Source: Flavobacterium johnsoniae (GTDB lineage Bacteria > Bacteroidota > Bacteroidia > Flavobacteriales > Flavobacteriaceae). From it: a DNA stretch of 64,000 nucleotides. Each line of letters opens with the position of its first letter. Position 1 is the first letter of the stretch. Below the pieces are notes generated by a model that worked only from the letters and a program-made list of their open reading frames with translations, had not been told where the DNA came from and ran no database searches. Both the position numbers and the translations under genes were made by a program. Shown here one piece after another: positions 63,223 through 64,000 of this stretch. Location: positions 124,001 through 188,000 of the forward strand of contig NZ_MLFK01000005.1 in the NCBI RefSeq assembly GCF_001879205.1, given 5' to 3'.

Positions 63223-63414
63223 TTATGTAAAATAGAATTAGAAACTCTATTAAATTATTAGTGCAAATATGGTTAAAATAAAGTAATTTCTTAATAAATA
63301 TTACATTTTAAACTTGTCTTGTTTTATAAAAACTAATAAGGCAATTATTAAAATACTGAGAATTAATTGTCTATAAAAAAATGAGAATTGTTAATAAAAA
63401 TTGTGAATAAAATT

Positions 63415-63443
63415 TTGATAACTATATTCATTACATAACTTTG
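63415..63443 (+). promoter_or_regulatory. Promoter of the HU-CCDC81/SPOR gene (leaderless)
   Basis: TTTG (63415-63418), a 17-bp spacer and TAACTTTG (63436-63443) match the consensus. Five bases separate the box from the ATG at 63449, so the transcript probably starts at the start codon. Confidence 0.75.
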
Positions 63444-63448
63444 TTACT

Positions 63449-64000
63449 ATGAAAATCGAAGTATATATCTCGCAGTTATTGTATCGTTATCAGTGTGTAA
63501 CGGTTCCTGGGTTTGGAGCATTTTTAACCGAAATTCAGTCAGCACAGCTGAATGAAAGCACTAATTCGTTTTTTCCACCCAAAAAAATGATTTCTTTTAA
63601 CAGTCGTTTGAAAAACAATGACGGACTGCTGGCAAATCATGTTGCCCAGGCAGAAAATACATCATATGGTTTTGCTGTAAGCGCTATCGCATTTGAAGTG
63701 CAAAGCTGGAGACAAACACTGGAAGAAAATGGTGTTATCAGTCTAAAAAATATTGGCGATCTGCGTTTAAATTCTGAAAATAATATCGTTTTTACACCAA
63801 ACGAACAGATTAACTATTTGTCCACTTCTTTTGGATTGGCGCCTTTTGTTTCTCCGTTGGTGAAAAAAGAAATTTTTGATAAAAAAATCGAGCAGATTTC
63901 AGAAAGAGAGCCTGTTGCATTATATGAAAATGACGAACCAAAATCATCTGGTTCTTTCTTAAGATACGCCGCTATTTTTGTTCTTGGTCTTGGAATTACG
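63449..64000 (+). CDS. HU-CCDC81/SPOR-type protein (5' part)
   Basis: The first 184 codons are present; the gene runs off the window. The N-terminus (MKIEVYISQLLYRYQCVTV, then PGFGAFLTE) is the HU-CCDC81 domain of Bacteroidota, distantly related to HU DNA-binding proteins. A second HU-like half follows (VAQAENTSYGFAVSAIAFEV to SLKNIGDLRLNSENNIVFTP). A charged linker (EREPVALYENDEPKSSG) leads into a hydrophobic segment at the very end (FLRYAAIFVLGLGIT), a membrane span. Family members continue with a periplasmic SPOR domain, which would bind peptidoglycan at division sites; that part is not visible. It is divergent from dprA, and the promoter is well matched. Confidence 0.88.
   Translation, partial: MKIEVYISQLLYRYQCVTVPGFGAFLTEIQSAQLNESTNSFFPPKKMISFNSRLKNNDGLLANHVAQAENTSYGFAVSAIAFEVQSWRQTLEENGVISLKNIGDLRLNSENNIVFTPNEQINYLSTSFGLAPFVSPLVKKEIFDKKIEQISEREPVALYENDEPKSSGSFLRYAAIFVLGLGIT

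Overview
The window reads as an AT-rich chromosomal segment of a gliding member of the Flavobacteriaceae, most likely the genus Flavobacterium. Three things point there: a complete seven-gene spr gliding-motility operon with a giant SprB-type adhesin, a type IX secretion (T9SS) type B sorting domain, and promoters of the Bacteroidota form TTG/TTTG - about 17-20 bp - TAnnTTTG. No rRNA, tRNA or CRISPR array was recognised.

Layout. Bases 1-7230 hold haem genes (3' end of hemF; hemB followed one base later by a c-type cytochrome lipoprotein). They are separated by a decayed REP-associated/IS200-like transposase with palindromic repeats, a DUF4421-type envelope protein, a class I aldolase and a two-gene envelope operon. 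Bases 7297-14535 hold an M13 metallopeptidase, a DMT exporter, a SCO copper chaperone and an iron(II) uptake operon (feoA, feoB and a 40-residue FeoB-associated Cys-rich membrane peptide). Bases 14621-27000 are housekeeping and envelope genes: HD hydrolase, acyl-ACP desaturase with PlsC acyltransferase, rnpA-DUF4349-ctp-OmpA, GNAT, DUF1579, mltD-DUF4837 and pgk.

Bases 27197-55562 (minus strand) are the core of the window. Seven genes follow one promoter at about 55597-55625: a 150-aa secreted protein, a 430-aa beta-helix-like protein, a 137-aa orphan, sprC, sprD, sprB (5859 aa) and sprF. The order sprC-sprD-sprB-sprF and the total of seven genes match the operon described for F. johnsoniae, where SprB is the mobile surface adhesin propelled by the gliding motor and SprF is needed to put SprB on the surface through T9SS. 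Two structures stand out. The SprB repeats form a higher-order array of about seven periods of 1.78 kb, each with seven modules. SprD joins a PorP/SprF-like barrel to about 1285 residues of Ala/Lys/Asp/Glu helix (17-residue unit) and a SPOR-like C-terminus, with a large, nearly identical internal duplication.

Bases 55998-64000 are DNA metabolism and lipid genes: holB with doxX, an acyl-CoA thioesterase, recA, a second PlsC, trpS, dprA and the start of an HU-CCDC81/SPOR-type gene. Between recA and plsC lies a 565-bp region with a duplicated 14-bp word, an orphan terminator and a 34-codon ORF; it may encode one or two small transcripts. Several genes (4917-5549, holB, plsC at 59898, dprA, 63449) have their -7 box 4-5 bases from the ATG and are probably leaderless.
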